Positions 7,711-14,329 of a stretch of 41,995 bases of DNA are shown piece by piece. The notes under the pieces were generated by a model that was not told where the DNA came from, did no database searches, and saw only the letters and a list, made by a program, of their open reading frames with translations. Origin of the DNA: a virus; IMG/VR virus record IMGVR_UViG_3300009049_000009, positions 1-41,995 of that record; one strand, written 5' to 3'. Within the stretch, counting starts at the first letter, position 1. Each line of letters begins with the position of its first letter. The translations under genes were made by a program, and so were the position numbers.

Positions 7711-7953
7711 TTAGTTATTATTCCAAGGGTGGTTTTTCTCTACATTATAAGTATGTTTATCTATCAATTTAGGCTCCCATCTCCCTGCATTTTTAAGAGC
7801 TAATTCTTCACTCCAAATATGTACACTTTCAAAGCGGTCATCCATTTGTACTGGCTTTCCGTTTAACTCTTGGAAAAACTCAAAGCTAACACCGTGTATA
7901 GCGCATAGCTTATCATTTTTCTTTTTTCTAAAGTATTTTATAATTTTATTCAT
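7711..7953 (-). CDS. Hypothetical protein, 80 aa
   Basis: The N-terminus is basic (MNKIIKYFRKKKNDK) and the rest is soluble, with one Cys and several His/Trp (CAIHGVSFEFFQELNGKP, HIWSEELALKN). No known motif. It contains the weakest copy of the directional repeat at 7894. It is followed upstream by a palindromic spacer. Confidence 0.6.
   Translation of the reverse strand: MNKIIKYFRKKKNDKLCAIHGVSFEFFQELNGKPVQMDDRFESVHIWSEELALKNAGRWEPKLIDKHTYNVEKNHPWNNN
7894..7902 (+). repeat. Directional repeat, 9-bp match GTGTATAGC
   Basis: The next base is G rather than A, so this is the most diverged of the ten copies counted. It lies inside the 80-aa gene. Confidence 0.4.
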
Positions 7954-7987
7954 TTTGCTTATTTATTAAGTTTATTTCTTTTTAACG

Positions 7988-8016
7988 CTACGACACCATA
8001 CACAATTCCGTTGTAG
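7988..8016. repeat. Imperfect palindrome, spacer 1
   Basis: CTACGAC at 7988-7994 pairs with GTTGTAG at 8010-8016 with one G-T wobble. GTTGTAGTGC at 8010-8019 is also the exact inverted copy of GCACTACAAC at 8171-8180, so the 45-aa gene between is bracketed by 10-bp inverted repeats. Confidence 0.6.
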
Positions 8017-8021
8017 TGCAT

Positions 8022-8159
8022 TTAGTCCTTGTTAAATACATCCTTTACATCTTCTATAAATACACCTGTCTTTTTATAATAGTTCCAGCTTGCGTGCAAC
8101 TTTCCTACTATATAACCAACTACTACACATCCTAACATTATTACTTCTAAGTTTTTCAT
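8022..8159 (-). CDS. Small single-pass membrane protein, 45 aa
   Basis: The frame starts MKNLEVIMLGCVVVGYIVGK, giving one hydrophobic segment at about 5-20, then a short cytoplasmic-type tail (YYKKTGVFIEDVKDVFNKD). It is the only gene between two perfect 10-bp inverted repeats, which gives a cassette-like look. A membrane-active or superinfection role is possible but not shown. Confidence 0.55.
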   Translation of the reverse strand: MKNLEVIMLGCVVVGYIVGKLHASWNYYKKTGVFIEDVKDVFNKD

Positions 8160-8171
8160 TGTTTAAAAACG

Positions 8172-8228
8172 CACTACAACAACGTATAAAAATAATAGCC
8201 TGTTGCAGTGTCTTATTTGTGGCTATTA
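8172..8228. repeat. Two overlapping palindromes, spacer 2
   Basis: CACTACAACA (8172-8181) pairs 9/10 with TGTTGCAGTG (8201-8210). TAATAGCC (8193-8200) pairs exactly with GGCTATTA (8221-8228). The two stems overlap and are mutually exclusive in one molecule, as in a switch or an attC-like folded site. Confidence 0.65.
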
Positions 8229-8229
8229 C

Positions 8230-8604
8230 TCACTTATCTTTAAATTCATTTAGTAAATCTTCAGATACCCCACAATGTATAGAAAACTCTTCCATTTTGT
8301 TATTAAAAAATTTAGCAAATTCATCTAAATAAATATTCATTGCTTTTAAACAATCATCTTTATCAACTATTTGAGACATAGACCCTTCTTGAATAAAAGG
8401 TTTTAAAATTTTATTTTTCATTTTAATGTGTATCTCTAAAGGTTTAGTGCATCTTCCACAAGTTCCATCCATCCTAATACCACCACTTCCTTTGCACTCA
8501 CACAACGTACCCTTCGGCACACCAACAACGTGTATAACATCATTATTTTTAAAAGTGAAAGGTTTACTATATTCTTCTTCGTTTATAAAATTTATTCCTG
8601 CCAT
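8230..8604 (-). CDS. Hypothetical protein with a Cys-rich zinc-ribbon-like segment, 124 aa
   Basis: Residues 34-52 hold CECKGSGGIRMDGTCGRC, two CxC/CxxC pairs of the kind that bind zinc and that recall a DnaJ Cys-rich knuckle. The remainder is mixed, with a C-terminal helix region (DDCLKAMNIYLDEFAKFFNNK). It could be a nucleic-acid or chaperone-type accessory, but no family is recognised. It follows a palindromic spacer. Confidence 0.65.
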   Translation of the reverse strand: MAGINFINEEEYSKPFTFKNNDVIHVVGVPKGTLCECKGSGGIRMDGTCGRCTKPLEIHIKMKNKILKPFIQEGSMSQIVDKDDCLKAMNIYLDEFAKFFNNKMEEFSIHCGVSEDLLNEFKDK

Positions 8605-8615
8605 TGTTTTATTTT

Positions 8616-8750
8616 TTAAATTAAGTTCTTAAAAGTCGTACTAGCCATAAAAACAATAAATATAAGTAATGGCTCAGGCTGCTTATCTTCTTTCGCATTT
8701 AATTCCAAAGCCTTAGCTACTCTTTGGCTACTCATATTGCCGTTACTCAT
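8616..8750 (-). CDS. Small protein with C-terminal hydrophobic segment, 44 aa
   Basis: The frame starts MSNGNMSSQRVAKALEL and ends in EPLLIFIVFMASTTFKNLI, a likely tail anchor. It lies 11 bp before the 124-aa gene and 11 bp after the 67-aa gene at 8762-8962, so the spacing fits a tight operon. Function unknown. Confidence 0.5.
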   Translation of the reverse strand: MSNGNMSSQRVAKALELNAKEDKQPEPLLIFIVFMASTTFKNLI

Positions 8751-8761
8751 ATTCTTTTCAA

Positions 8762-8962
8762 TTAGGCACAATTAATACCTAGCTCTATTAAGTCACTTTC
8801 TCTTGCATCCTCATAAAAAATTCTTTCTGGAGAATAAGAGCCACCGCCATGACCGTAACTTGGGTCATCCCATTTACTGCTTCTCACTTCTACCATCACT
8901 CTGTATTTACCCCAAAAAGTTTTTTTAAGATACCATTTCCCTTTTAATTGTCTTTGTTCCAT
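8762..8962 (-). CDS. Hypothetical protein, 66 aa
   Basis: The start is ATG at 8962 (MEQRQLKGKWYLKK), preferred over an upstream TTG at 8983. The product is rich in Trp/Lys/Gly (WGKYRVMVEVRSSKWDDP, SYGHGGGSYSPE) and looks like a small beta-rich soluble domain. No known family. A palindromic spacer lies just upstream. Confidence 0.6.
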   Translation of the reverse strand: MEQRQLKGKWYLKKTFWGKYRVMVEVRSSKWDDPSYGHGGGSYSPERIFYEDARESDLIELGINCA

Positions 8963-8976
8963 ATCGTTAAAAGTGT

Positions 8977-9018
8977 CTAACAACAGCTATAAATAAAAGC
9001 CTAATTAGGTCTTGTTAG
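8977..9018. repeat. Palindromic spacer 3
   Basis: CTAACAA (8977-8983) and TTGTTAG (9012-9018) are exact inverted copies 28 bp apart. GTCTAAC at the left end fits the integron attC R'' pattern RYYYAAC; the right end GTTAGTT fits GTTRRRY less well. Confidence 0.5.
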
Positions 9019-9025
9019 TTAATAA

Positions 9026-9316
9026 TTAATTTTCGTTTTGTGAGCTTGCTTCTTTTGCCAACATTCTATAGCAATCCATAAATCCATCATATTTAGCATC
9101 TCCGAAATTATGCTCTTGATATTTTTCTGTGGCTATTTCGTGCATTTCAAGTTCGGTCTTAAACGATTTGCTAACACCAGATAAAATTAATTGCTGGCTA
9201 TGGTAGTGTTTAGCAAATTCAATCATAGCATCATAGTGATATGATGAGTAAATAGCGTCTTTACTATTGTTTTTTAATCTCCAATCTTTAATAAATTCTT
9301 CTAATAATTTGTCCAT
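9026..9316 (-). CDS. Hypothetical protein, 96 aa
   Basis: The frame starts MDKLLEEFIKDWRLKNNSKD. It is helical and soluble with several His/Tyr (SSYHYDAMIEFAKHYHSQQL) and ends acidic. It has the look of small phage helical proteins, but no family or active site is recognisable. It lies between spacer 3 and the HTH gene. Confidence 0.65.
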   Translation of the reverse strand: MDKLLEEFIKDWRLKNNSKDAIYSSYHYDAMIEFAKHYHSQQLILSGVSKSFKTELEMHEIATEKYQEHNFGDAKYDGFMDCYRMLAKEASSQNEN

Positions 9317-9361
9317 TTTTATAGTTTTTTATAGGTTTAAAAGTGTACAACAAAGCGTTAA

Positions 9362-9985
9362 TTATATCAATTGTTGATTTAGTAATTGTTTTTCTTTTTT
9401 AAGTTCATTGCCCATATTTCTGTGAACAGTTCTTGATGAACAATTTAATGACTTAGCTAATCCAGCGATCGTTATTTTAATTCCAGCGTCATTCAATAGT
9501 ATCATAGCGTCATATATTTCTGATTCAGATATACTTTTTCTACCAACCATCTTACCTACTATAGACAATTTTTGTTTCATGTCTAAACCCGAAAAGTCTT
9601 TAAATATAATTTTACGCAGTTTATTTGGTGGAGGTTTTTCTAAATCCATCAACGAAACATCGTATATCATTTTCTCGCGTAATCTTTCGGATATTACGAA
9701 TGTAACAAAACCATTTGTATTATCGCATATATGTTTAGAAATTAAATTAAAGTTGTCTTGATCCATTTTAGGATTTAGATACCATAATACATACAAATGC
9801 CATTTAAGGCTCTTATATGTGTTAATTTTAGCCTTAGAACTAAACAATGTATAACATTCATGTGTTCCATCTTCATAGAAATTACCCCATTCAAATACCT
9901 CTGTAGGTTTATCTGTAACAGGGTTACGTTTATATGTTATTCGATGTTTATGTAAATAATCCATGTTTCGTTCAAACTGTGACAT
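9362..9985 (-). CDS. HTH DNA-binding protein, candidate autoregulator
   Basis: This 207-aa protein has a mixed N-terminal domain and, at about residues 165-195, AGIKITIAGLAKSLNCSSRTVHRNM, a clear helix-turn-helix of the replication-initiator or transcription-regulator kind. Its ATG lies inside one arm of the 46-bp palindromic element (9978-10023), so binding there would block its own transcription or translation. The same element recurs upstream of the right arm. This suggests, but does not prove, an early/late regulator. Confidence 0.65.
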   Translation of the reverse strand: MSQFERNMDYLHKHRITYKRNPVTDKPTEVFEWGNFYEDGTHECYTLFSSKAKINTYKSLKWHLYVLWYLNPKMDQDNFNLISKHICDNTNGFVTFVISERLREKMIYDVSLMDLEKPPPNKLRKIIFKDFSGLDMKQKLSIVGKMVGRKSISESEIYDAMILLNDAGIKITIAGLAKSLNCSSRTVHRNMGNELKKEKQLLNQQLI

Positions 9986-10023
9986 TAGCCTCTTACTATT
10001 ATATTATACTAGCTAGTGTCGCA
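9978..10023 (-). promoter_or_regulatory. 46-bp palindromic promoter/operator, copy A
   Basis: Half-sites TGTGACATTAGC (9978-9989) and GCTAGTGTCGCA (10012-10023) are inverted, 9/12 matching, around an AT-rich core. On the minus strand the core reads TATAATATAATAG. It overlaps the start codon of the HTH gene. Copies B and C align over the whole element in the same internal orientation. Confidence 0.65.
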
Positions 10024-10026
10024 CTG

Positions 10027-10215
10027 CTAATATAAGATTAATTTTAATCTCCTGTTATACTTCTTAAGAAGCTTTGCTTCAATAATTTTTGGTGTATCAC
10101 CATTTAATGCCCTATGAAAAATGCTATCGTGTAATTCCGTTATTCTTTCACGAAGAATATATACGTGTTTTGCTTTTCTTTTATTTTTTTTTAATTTGCG
10201 TAGTAATTTCTGCAT
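10027..10215 (-). CDS. Small basic protein, 62 aa
   Basis: The frame starts MQKLLRKLKKNKRKAKHVYI and is strongly basic at both ends, so it could bind nucleic acid. It starts 2 bp after the upstream gene's stop, so it is probably translated from the same message. Family not recognised. Confidence 0.5.
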   Translation of the reverse strand: MQKLLRKLKKNKRKAKHVYILRERITELHDSIFHRALNGDTPKIIEAKLLKKYNRRLKLILY

Positions 10216-10217
10216 AA

Positions 10218-10697
10218 TTAATTTATATAGTGAGGTCGTACGATCTTGTCTTCATTCTTATTTTTTACAGTGTGCTTTTCATTTTCGTAGTAATTCCAAT
10301 AACCTAACACGCTGTTATTTAATACTTTATACTCGTCAGGCATACACTGAGGCGGCTGCTCAAAAGCTTTGTCAGGTATACCGTTAGGCAACGTGTATAG
10401 CACATCTCTACACTTAGAGATTGTTAGATGATGTTTACCATAACGTTTAGTATACTCGGCACCTAGTGCTAACATATGTTCATATGCCCACATATATGCT
10501 TCGGCTGATGATCTAACCCATATGGCTGATGGATGGTTTTTATGTGTAGGCTTATAAGGTATATCAACCGTAGTACCTAACTCATGATGAGCAGTGCACA
10601 ATAGTTGGGCAGTTTCAAGTATCATTTTTACGACATGCTTATTGTACTGGTACTCAGCTGCTTTCTTAGGATCGTGAGATAGATAAAATATATTCAT
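10218..10697 (-). CDS. Conserved phage protein, 159 aa, possibly pyrimidine-dimer-glycosylase-like
   Basis: The N-terminus MNIFYLSHDPKKAAEYQYNK, followed by HVVKMILETAQLLCTAHH and THKNHPSAIWVRSSAEAY, is a pattern I associate with a phage protein sometimes annotated as a pyrimidine dimer DNA glycosylase. I cannot confirm catalytic residues by eye. A DNA-repair role would act on UV damage, plausible for a surface-water phage. Its ATG overlaps the stop of the upstream gene. Treat the function as tentative; the protein itself is clearly coding. Confidence 0.65.
   Translation of the reverse strand: MNIFYLSHDPKKAAEYQYNKHVVKMILETAQLLCTAHHELGTTVDIPYKPTHKNHPSAIWVRSSAEAYMWAYEHMLALGAEYTKRYGKHHLTISKCRDVLYTLPNGIPDKAFEQPPQCMPDEYKVLNNSVLGYWNYYENEKHTVKNKNEDKIVRPHYIN
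10393..10402 (+). repeat. Directional repeat, 10-bp match GTGTATAGCA
   Basis: Inside the 159-aa gene, where the complement is read in the Leu-Tyr-Thr frame, different from the Ala-Ile-His frame of other copies. Confidence 0.6.
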
Positions 10698-10981
10698 TAC
10701 TTTAATTTTTTATTTAGGTTAATAATTTTATTATTTATTTTGCTAGCTAACGTGAATTTTTCATTTGCAACTGCTTTGTCTAACTCTTGTTGTAGTTCGT
10801 CTATTTGCATGTGTATTATTTCTTGCTCAGACATCATACGCATATTGCCAAAGCCGTCTTGTTTCATATTCTCCATTGATACTTGGAATTCTTGGTTCCA
10901 TTCGTCTTGCTTTGCTTCTAAATGATCTATAATAATTTTAGCAGTTAGCTCGGCTATCTTAGTAATATCTTTCTCTGTCAT
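10697..10981 (-). CDS. Helical protein with a UVR-like C-terminal motif, 94 aa
   Basis: The first 60 residues are acidic helix. The C-terminus IDELQQELDKAVANEKFTLA followed by SKINNKIINLNKK matches the short UVR helical hairpin of UvrB/UvrC, which mediates protein-protein contacts. It could be a phage adaptor for repair or Clp-type proteins (McsA also has UVR). It is coupled to both neighbours with no gap. The motif is short, so the match is suggestive only. Confidence 0.6.
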   Translation of the reverse strand: MTEKDITKIAELTAKIIIDHLEAKQDEWNQEFQVSMENMKQDGFGNMRMMSEQEIIHMQIDELQQELDKAVANEKFTLASKINNKIINLNKKLK

Positions 10982-11206
10982 TTACATTTTTTTGTTGAAT
11001 TTGAATAATCTTTTAATGTTAGTGTTAATGAATTTACCTTTAGATTCAGCATCCAATAACCCACGCCAGTAAAATAATGGCACGTCTTCATACTCATATA
11101 CACCGCCGTTTTTGTATACTAATGTAAGTATTTGGTCCTCTGCATGGTATACTCCTGTTGAAATTGTTGACGAATTGTCATTTATAAATTTTTCTAAAAT
11201 GTTCAT
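10982..11206 (-). CDS. KTSC-domain-like protein, 74 aa
   Basis: The product starts MNILEKFINDNSSTISTGVY and shows ILTLVYKNGGVYEYEDVPLF plus ESKGKFINTNIK. This is the layout of KTSC domains (small beta proteins with a VP followed by a Phe/Tyr-Ile-Lys end). KTSC domains occur alone or fused to RNA-related enzymes; no reaction is known. It leads a transcription unit behind copy 3 of the 35-bp motif. Confidence 0.7.
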   Translation of the reverse strand: MNILEKFINDNSSTISTGVYHAEDQILTLVYKNGGVYEYEDVPLFYWRGLLDAESKGKFINTNIKRLFKFNKKM

Positions 11207-11226
11207 AAGTTTTTTGCTTTTGTTTA

Positions 11227-11261
11227 TTATATTATCTATTGTTGATCGTGTTTAGTCTGTA
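11227..11261 (-). promoter_or_regulatory. 35-bp promoter-like motif, copy 3
   Basis: Minus-strand TACAGACTAAACACGA, eight bases, TAGATAATATAA. It ends 20 bp before the KTSC-like gene. The stop codon of the 26-aa peptide gene lies inside it. Confidence 0.7.
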
Positions 11262-11332
11262 ATATGTTCTATCGCTAATAATATTACAATACATATAAGG
11301 AATAAGACTATCCAAATTAATATGTTTACCAT
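11252..11332 (-). CDS. Tiny single-pass membrane peptide, 26 aa
   Basis: ATG overlaps the end of the upstream DnaA-like gene (ATGGTAA), and the frame encodes MVNILIWIVLFLICIVILLA plus a short polar tail. Nearly the whole product is one membrane helix. Its stop sits inside promoter-like copy 3. Small membrane peptides in phages can inhibit host functions or assist lysis; no specific role is shown. Confidence 0.5.
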   Translation of the reverse strand: MVNILIWIVLFLICIVILLAIEHITD

Positions 11333-11871
11333 ACAGATCCTTCTATGATTTGGCATTTATCTTCGTTCTTCCAAGCCCAGCTTTTCTTTAATAAGTTAAG
11401 CCTTTCAATAACATCTTTAAACTTATCATTTGGAATATCAAAGAATAAATCGAGCACTGGATCTAGCTTAATCTTTTCTTCTAAGAATTTAACTGTTGTT
11501 TTTAGAGCTTGCTTTTCATTGTTTAGCTTACGTATTTCTTCTTGTAACCTGTATATATTATCAGCTTCAAATACATCTGTGTCGTCATCTACATTAAAAC
11601 ATTTTTCAAGCCTTAACAGTTTACTGTTGTATTTTCTGTAATGAGGATATTGTTTAACTAAGTGCATAACATTAGAGTGATCCATATGTTTGCCATTAGC
11701 TTTAAAGAATTTAGCTATGTTTGTCCAACCCATGTTTAGTTTATTTTTTAATACATAGGCAAGTAAGGATCTATAGTATACATAATCTCTGTCTCTAGTG
11801 TTATCAAATATATTTATTCTTGATACTTCTACAATTTTATTACTAATTTGGTATGCTTCGCTTTTATCCAT
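11326..11871 (-). CDS. Protein resembling the DnaA DNA-binding domain, plus coiled coil
   Basis: In this 181-aa protein, residues about 26-77 hold RDRDYVYYRSLLAYVLKNKL, MGWTNIAKFFKANGK and DHSNVMHLVKQYPHY. This resembles DnaA domain IV, where a basic helix is followed by an HTH and a DHxTVxHA signature. Residues 105-140 form a coiled coil (EEIRKLNNEKQALKTTVKFL). No AAA+ domain is present, so it could bind DnaA-box-like DNA without ATP switching. It might recruit or compete with host DnaA. Similarity is by eye and moderate. Confidence 0.6.
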   Translation of the reverse strand: MDKSEAYQISNKIVEVSRINIFDNTRDRDYVYYRSLLAYVLKNKLNMGWTNIAKFFKANGKHMDHSNVMHLVKQYPHYRKYNSKLLRLEKCFNVDDDTDVFEADNIYRLQEEIRKLNNEKQALKTTVKFLEEKIKLDPVLDLFFDIPNDKFKDVIERLNLLKKSWAWKNEDKCQIIEGSVW

Positions 11872-11875
11872 AATA

Positions 11876-12121
11876 TTATTTTTTAGGGTTTCTTACTTTC
11901 CAAAATTCTTCTAAGATAGATTGTTTATTATTCAAGCAAAAACTTATAAATTCAGCATCATTAAGAGCATCTGCTTTTTTTCTTGTATTGTACATTTCCA
12001 TACCTTTGTTGTTGTCTTGTTGATATGGTATTCTAGCTATTTTGTATTTCCCACCTGCAATATTACCTATTATATTCCAAGCGTTTTTGCTTTCGCTATG
12101 TTTTATTTTTACTAATTCCAT
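11876..12121 (-). CDS. Hypothetical protein, 81 aa
   Basis: Start at ATG 12121 (MELVKIKHSESKNAWN), chosen over an upstream AT-rich extension that reads as Ile/Asn runs. The product is soluble, with GNIAGGKYKIARIPYQQ and a helical C-terminus. No family recognised. It starts 4 bp before the DnaA-like gene in transcription order. Confidence 0.6.
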   Translation of the reverse strand: MELVKIKHSESKNAWNIIGNIAGGKYKIARIPYQQDNNKGMEMYNTRKKADALNDAEFISFCLNNKQSILEEFWKVRNPKK

Positions 12122-12244
12122 TTTATTAAGGTTAATATTTATTTTTGTCGTTAATATTTCAATGATTATGATAATCAAAGTAGTTTGTCGTTAATTTATA
12201 CACACTAAATGTACTTTAAAATTTCGTTTCATAATTCATTTATT
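12122..12244. other. AT-rich spacer with a direct repeat
   Basis: No gene is seen. TTTGTCGTTAAT occurs twice (near 12144 and 12183). No clear terminator or 35-bp motif is present, so the 81-aa gene may be read from the upstream promoter (copy 4). Confidence 0.4.
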
Positions 12245-12850
12245 TTAGTGAAATATTAATCCTACCTTGTTGGTGGCATTAAACCATCTAGTTGCATATA
12301 GGTCCACAGATGAAGCATCAGTATACCCAGCATGAACAAGATCGCTATGACTAGAAAATATTTTGGTGTGTCGGTGTTGTCTTTCATTTATTAAATGTTT
12401 TTGTTTTCCTGAATCAGAAAAGATTATGTCGTAATTATCTGGCAATGAAGCTTTTAGCATCATATCGATCATGTTGGTGTAACTGTAAAACCGTACGTTA
12501 GGGTTGTGTATAGCAACCTCGATCCACTTTTTTAGATATGCACGAGAGTAATAATCGCCGCTATCATGGACTCTGACATAATCAGGTTTCTTCTTACGTA
12601 TTTCAGCGTTCATAGCTTCAACAAAATCGTCAGTCTTGCTCAACTCATAACGCTTTTCAAACGCAGGTTTTACGTTACTCCATATGTAGGCTCCTTTCTT
12701 AGCATAACAGAATTTTATACAACTGTCAGCCATGGGGCACGTCAGTTTCCCGCTAGCAGATTTGTAGGCAGGAATACCAAAATTAAAAACCCGGAGCCCT
12801 AATGCTTTAGAAGTTTTTTTAAGTTTAGAGTTTTGTGTTAATAAGTTCAT
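12245..12850 (-). CDS. GP88-family phage protein
   Basis: This 201-aa protein carries LTCPMADSCIKFCYAKKGAY, a Cys-rich motif, then VRVHDSGDYYSRAYLKKW and NVRFYSYTNM. This order matches the phage GP88 family (mycobacteriophage gp88-like). The conserved Cys and HDSGD residues suggest a metal- or cluster-binding enzyme, but no reaction is established for the family. It leads a unit behind copy 4 of the 35-bp motif. Confidence 0.8.
   Translation of the reverse strand: MNLLTQNSKLKKTSKALGLRVFNFGIPAYKSASGKLTCPMADSCIKFCYAKKGAYIWSNVKPAFEKRYELSKTDDFVEAMNAEIRKKKPDYVRVHDSGDYYSRAYLKKWIEVAIHNPNVRFYSYTNMIDMMLKASLPDNYDIIFSDSGKQKHLINERQHRHTKIFSSHSDLVHAGYTDASSVDLYATRWFNATNKVGLIFH
12506..12515 (+). repeat. Directional repeat, 10-bp match GTGTATAGCA
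   Basis: Inside the GP88-like gene. The preceding base is T, so the complement reads CTATACACA, 8/9 to the DnaA-box consensus TTATNCACA. Confidence 0.6.
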
Positions 12851-12862
12851 AATTTTTGTTTA

Positions 12863-12897
12863 TTATATTATCGATTAGCGATCGTGTTTAGTTTGTA
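12863..12897 (-). promoter_or_regulatory. 35-bp promoter-like motif, copy 4
   Basis: Minus-strand TACAAACTAAACACGA, eight bases, TCGATAATATAA. It ends 12 bp before the GP88-like gene and overlaps the end of the 95-aa gene. Confidence 0.7.
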
Positions 12898-13175
12898 TTA
12901 ATCAAGCAACAATTAAAAAAGTCATTAATAACTTCTTCACGCTCTTCGTCATTGCAGTTAATAGCTACACTTTCTTCATCAAAGTATTTCCACCACTTTT
13001 TTAACAGTCCACGTTTTTGGTTAACATCGTATAGCCCCAATTGCTGGTCAGCGTATTCTTGCATAATCTTTCCTTCCGCTTCTCTGTTTACTAATGCAAG
13101 GAATTTCTTCATCCTTGGTCTTTTAGCATTTTCTATTGTCTTTTGTCTAAAAAATTCTTCTGCTTCTTTACTCAT
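12888..13175 (-). CDS. Hypothetical protein, 95 aa
   Basis: Helical, charged protein starting MSKEAEEFFRQKTIENAKRP, with WWKYFDEESVAINCNDEER and a Cys-Cys near the end. Its last codons overlap promoter-like copy 4. No recognised family; probably a soluble early protein. Confidence 0.6.
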   Translation of the reverse strand: MSKEAEEFFRQKTIENAKRPRMKKFLALVNREAEGKIMQEYADQQLGLYDVNQKRGLLKKWWKYFDEESVAINCNDEEREEVINDFFNCCLINTN

Positions 13176-13186
13176 TTTATTTTTAT

Positions 13187-13450
13187 TTAATCAAGTAATA
13201 CCATATATGCATCAACGTTATTTTTACGAAACCAATTTAAAGCTTTATGAAAGTTATTAAATTGCTTAGGTGTAACAGTTTTTGGCGCTACCCTAAATAC
13301 ATATTGAGATCCTGTTATAAAGTCGTATATTGATAGCTCGAGGCTGTTGAGTGTATAGCATTCGCCGCTGAACGGATTGGTTACTGTATCGCCTTCACTA
13401 TATATGGTTCCTTTAAACCATTTAGGTGTTGTTTGCTTTTTAGTTTTCAT
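13187..13450 (-). CDS. Hypothetical protein, 87 aa
   Basis: Starts MKTKKQTTPKWFKGTIYSEG, continuing TVTNPFSGECYTLNSLELSI, and ends with KALNWFRKNNVDAYMVLLD. The pattern of a small beta region followed by a helix resembles short hypothetical proteins I associate with marine phages, without known function. It abuts the upstream coiled-coil gene (stop and start overlap). A directional repeat copy lies inside, read in the Cys-Tyr-Thr frame. Confidence 0.65.
   Translation of the reverse strand: MKTKKQTTPKWFKGTIYSEGDTVTNPFSGECYTLNSLELSIYDFITGSQYVFRVAPKTVTPKQFNNFHKALNWFRKNNVDAYMVLLD
13351..13362 (+). repeat. Directional repeat, exact GTGTATAGCATT
   Basis: Inside the 87-aa gene. The complement is read in a third frame (Cys-Tyr-Thr), so protein constraint does not explain the motif. 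Confidence 0.7.
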
Positions 13451-13797
13451 TAGTCTTCTATTATGTTAAATAGATTTTCTACGTAATCACACACTGTTTC
13501 TTCAATCTCATCAACTTCCTTGAATTCTATGCTTCCTAAAGCTAGCGAATTGTTGTAGTCAATTTCAAAGTCAACTTCGTAATAATCTGGATTGTCAAAA
13601 CTTATTTGTTGTACTGCTTTGTGTACCGCTGCCCGTATTTGTTCTACTACTTCTTTAGTAATTATAGGTTTACTAACGTCTTCTAGTTTTTTAGTAGCCT
13701 CCATAAGATCGTCTTTAACTACTTTAGCATTTAATTCTAGTGAGTTTAATGTTAATTCTAACTCATCTACTTTTGCTTGTAATAATTGTTTATCCAT
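13450..13797 (-). CDS. Coiled-coil protein, 115 aa
   Basis: The N-terminal half (MDKQLLQAKVDELELTLNSL onward to KLEDVSK) is a long heptad-type helix; the C-terminal half is acidic (VDFEIDYN, KEVDEIEETVCDYVE). It is probably dimeric. No family recognised. It overlaps the downstream gene by one base. Confidence 0.65.
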   Translation of the reverse strand: MDKQLLQAKVDELELTLNSLELNAKVVKDDLMEATKKLEDVSKPIITKEVVEQIRAAVHKAVQQISFDNPDYYEVDFEIDYNNSLALGSIEFKEVDEIEETVCDYVENLFNIIED

Positions 13798-13802
13798 TAT
13801 AT

Positions 13803-14030
13803 TTAGTTTTTATTTGATTTTTCTATTAATTCCGCAATGTATTTCCATACTTCTAACTCAGCTTGGTTGCCTTCAAGTATCATGATCATTTCTTCTTCGG
13901 TTATACCACCGTACGATCCGGACTTTAGTTCTAATTTGTTGCTGCCGATCTCAAAAAATAACATTTCCATTTTAGCAAACGCTTTATCGCTAGCGCGTTC
14001 GTGTATAGCATTAGACTGTAATAAATGCAT
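13803..14030 (-). CDS. Hypothetical protein, 75 aa
   Basis: Start placed at ATG 14030 (MHLLQSNAIHERASDK), which gives a 20-bp overlap with the 66-aa gene; an earlier ATG at 14075 would add 15 residues and a longer overlap. The product is acidic and helical, with GSYGGITEEEMIMILEGNQ. Function unknown. Confidence 0.55.
   Translation of the reverse strand: MHLLQSNAIHERASDKAFAKMEMLFFEIGSNKLELKSGSYGGITEEEMIMILEGNQAELEVWKYIAELIEKSNKN
14001..14012 (+). repeat. Directional repeat, exact GTGTATAGCATT
   Basis: Inside the 75-aa gene, read as Asn-Ala-Ile-His on the minus strand. Confidence 0.7.
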
Positions 14031-14211
14031 CGCCGAAGTATTTAAGGTTACATATGCTTTGCACTTCCATAGCATCACCGTAGCGTACGTTTGTAAAAAA
14101 CTTTTCGGTTTTTAGTGATGTTATAATACTTTCAGCACTGTTTGGATATCTTTTACCGTGTTCGCTAATAGATTCTTTGTGCTCTGGTTTTAATCTTTTA
14201 TATAAAGTCAT
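14011..14211 (-). CDS. Small basic protein, 66 aa
   Basis: Starts MTLYKRLKPEHKESISEHGK, with a basic N-terminus and mixed C-terminus. It is the first gene after promoter-like copy 5 (20 bp). No recognised family. Confidence 0.6.
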   Translation of the reverse strand: MTLYKRLKPEHKESISEHGKRYPNSAESIITSLKTEKFFTNVRYGDAMEVQSICNLKYFGDAFITV

Positions 14212-14231
14212 ATTGTTATTTTTAAGTTCAT

Positions 14232-14266
14232 ATATATTATCGATTTTCGATCGTATTTAGTTTGTA
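14232..14266 (-). promoter_or_regulatory. 35-bp promoter-like motif, copy 5
   Basis: Minus-strand TACAAACTAAATACGA, eight bases, TCGATAATATAT. The spacer here makes ATCG...CGAT inverted steps, as in several copies. Confidence 0.7.
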
Positions 14267-14292
14267 TTTTGTTTTAAATCGCAAATAACAGT

Positions 14293-14329
14293 AACCAACA
14301 ACGTTATATAATTAACGCTTTGTTTGGTT
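14293..14329. repeat. Palindromic spacer 4
   Basis: AACCAA (14293) with TTTGGTT (14323-14329) and an inner CGTTA/TAACG pair. Similar in style to the spacers at 8-9 kb. Confidence 0.5.

Noticed and set aside
8977-9018. Confident integron attC call
   Set aside because: Only one of the two core sites fits the consensus and no integrase is visible, so it is kept as a finding, not a feature call.
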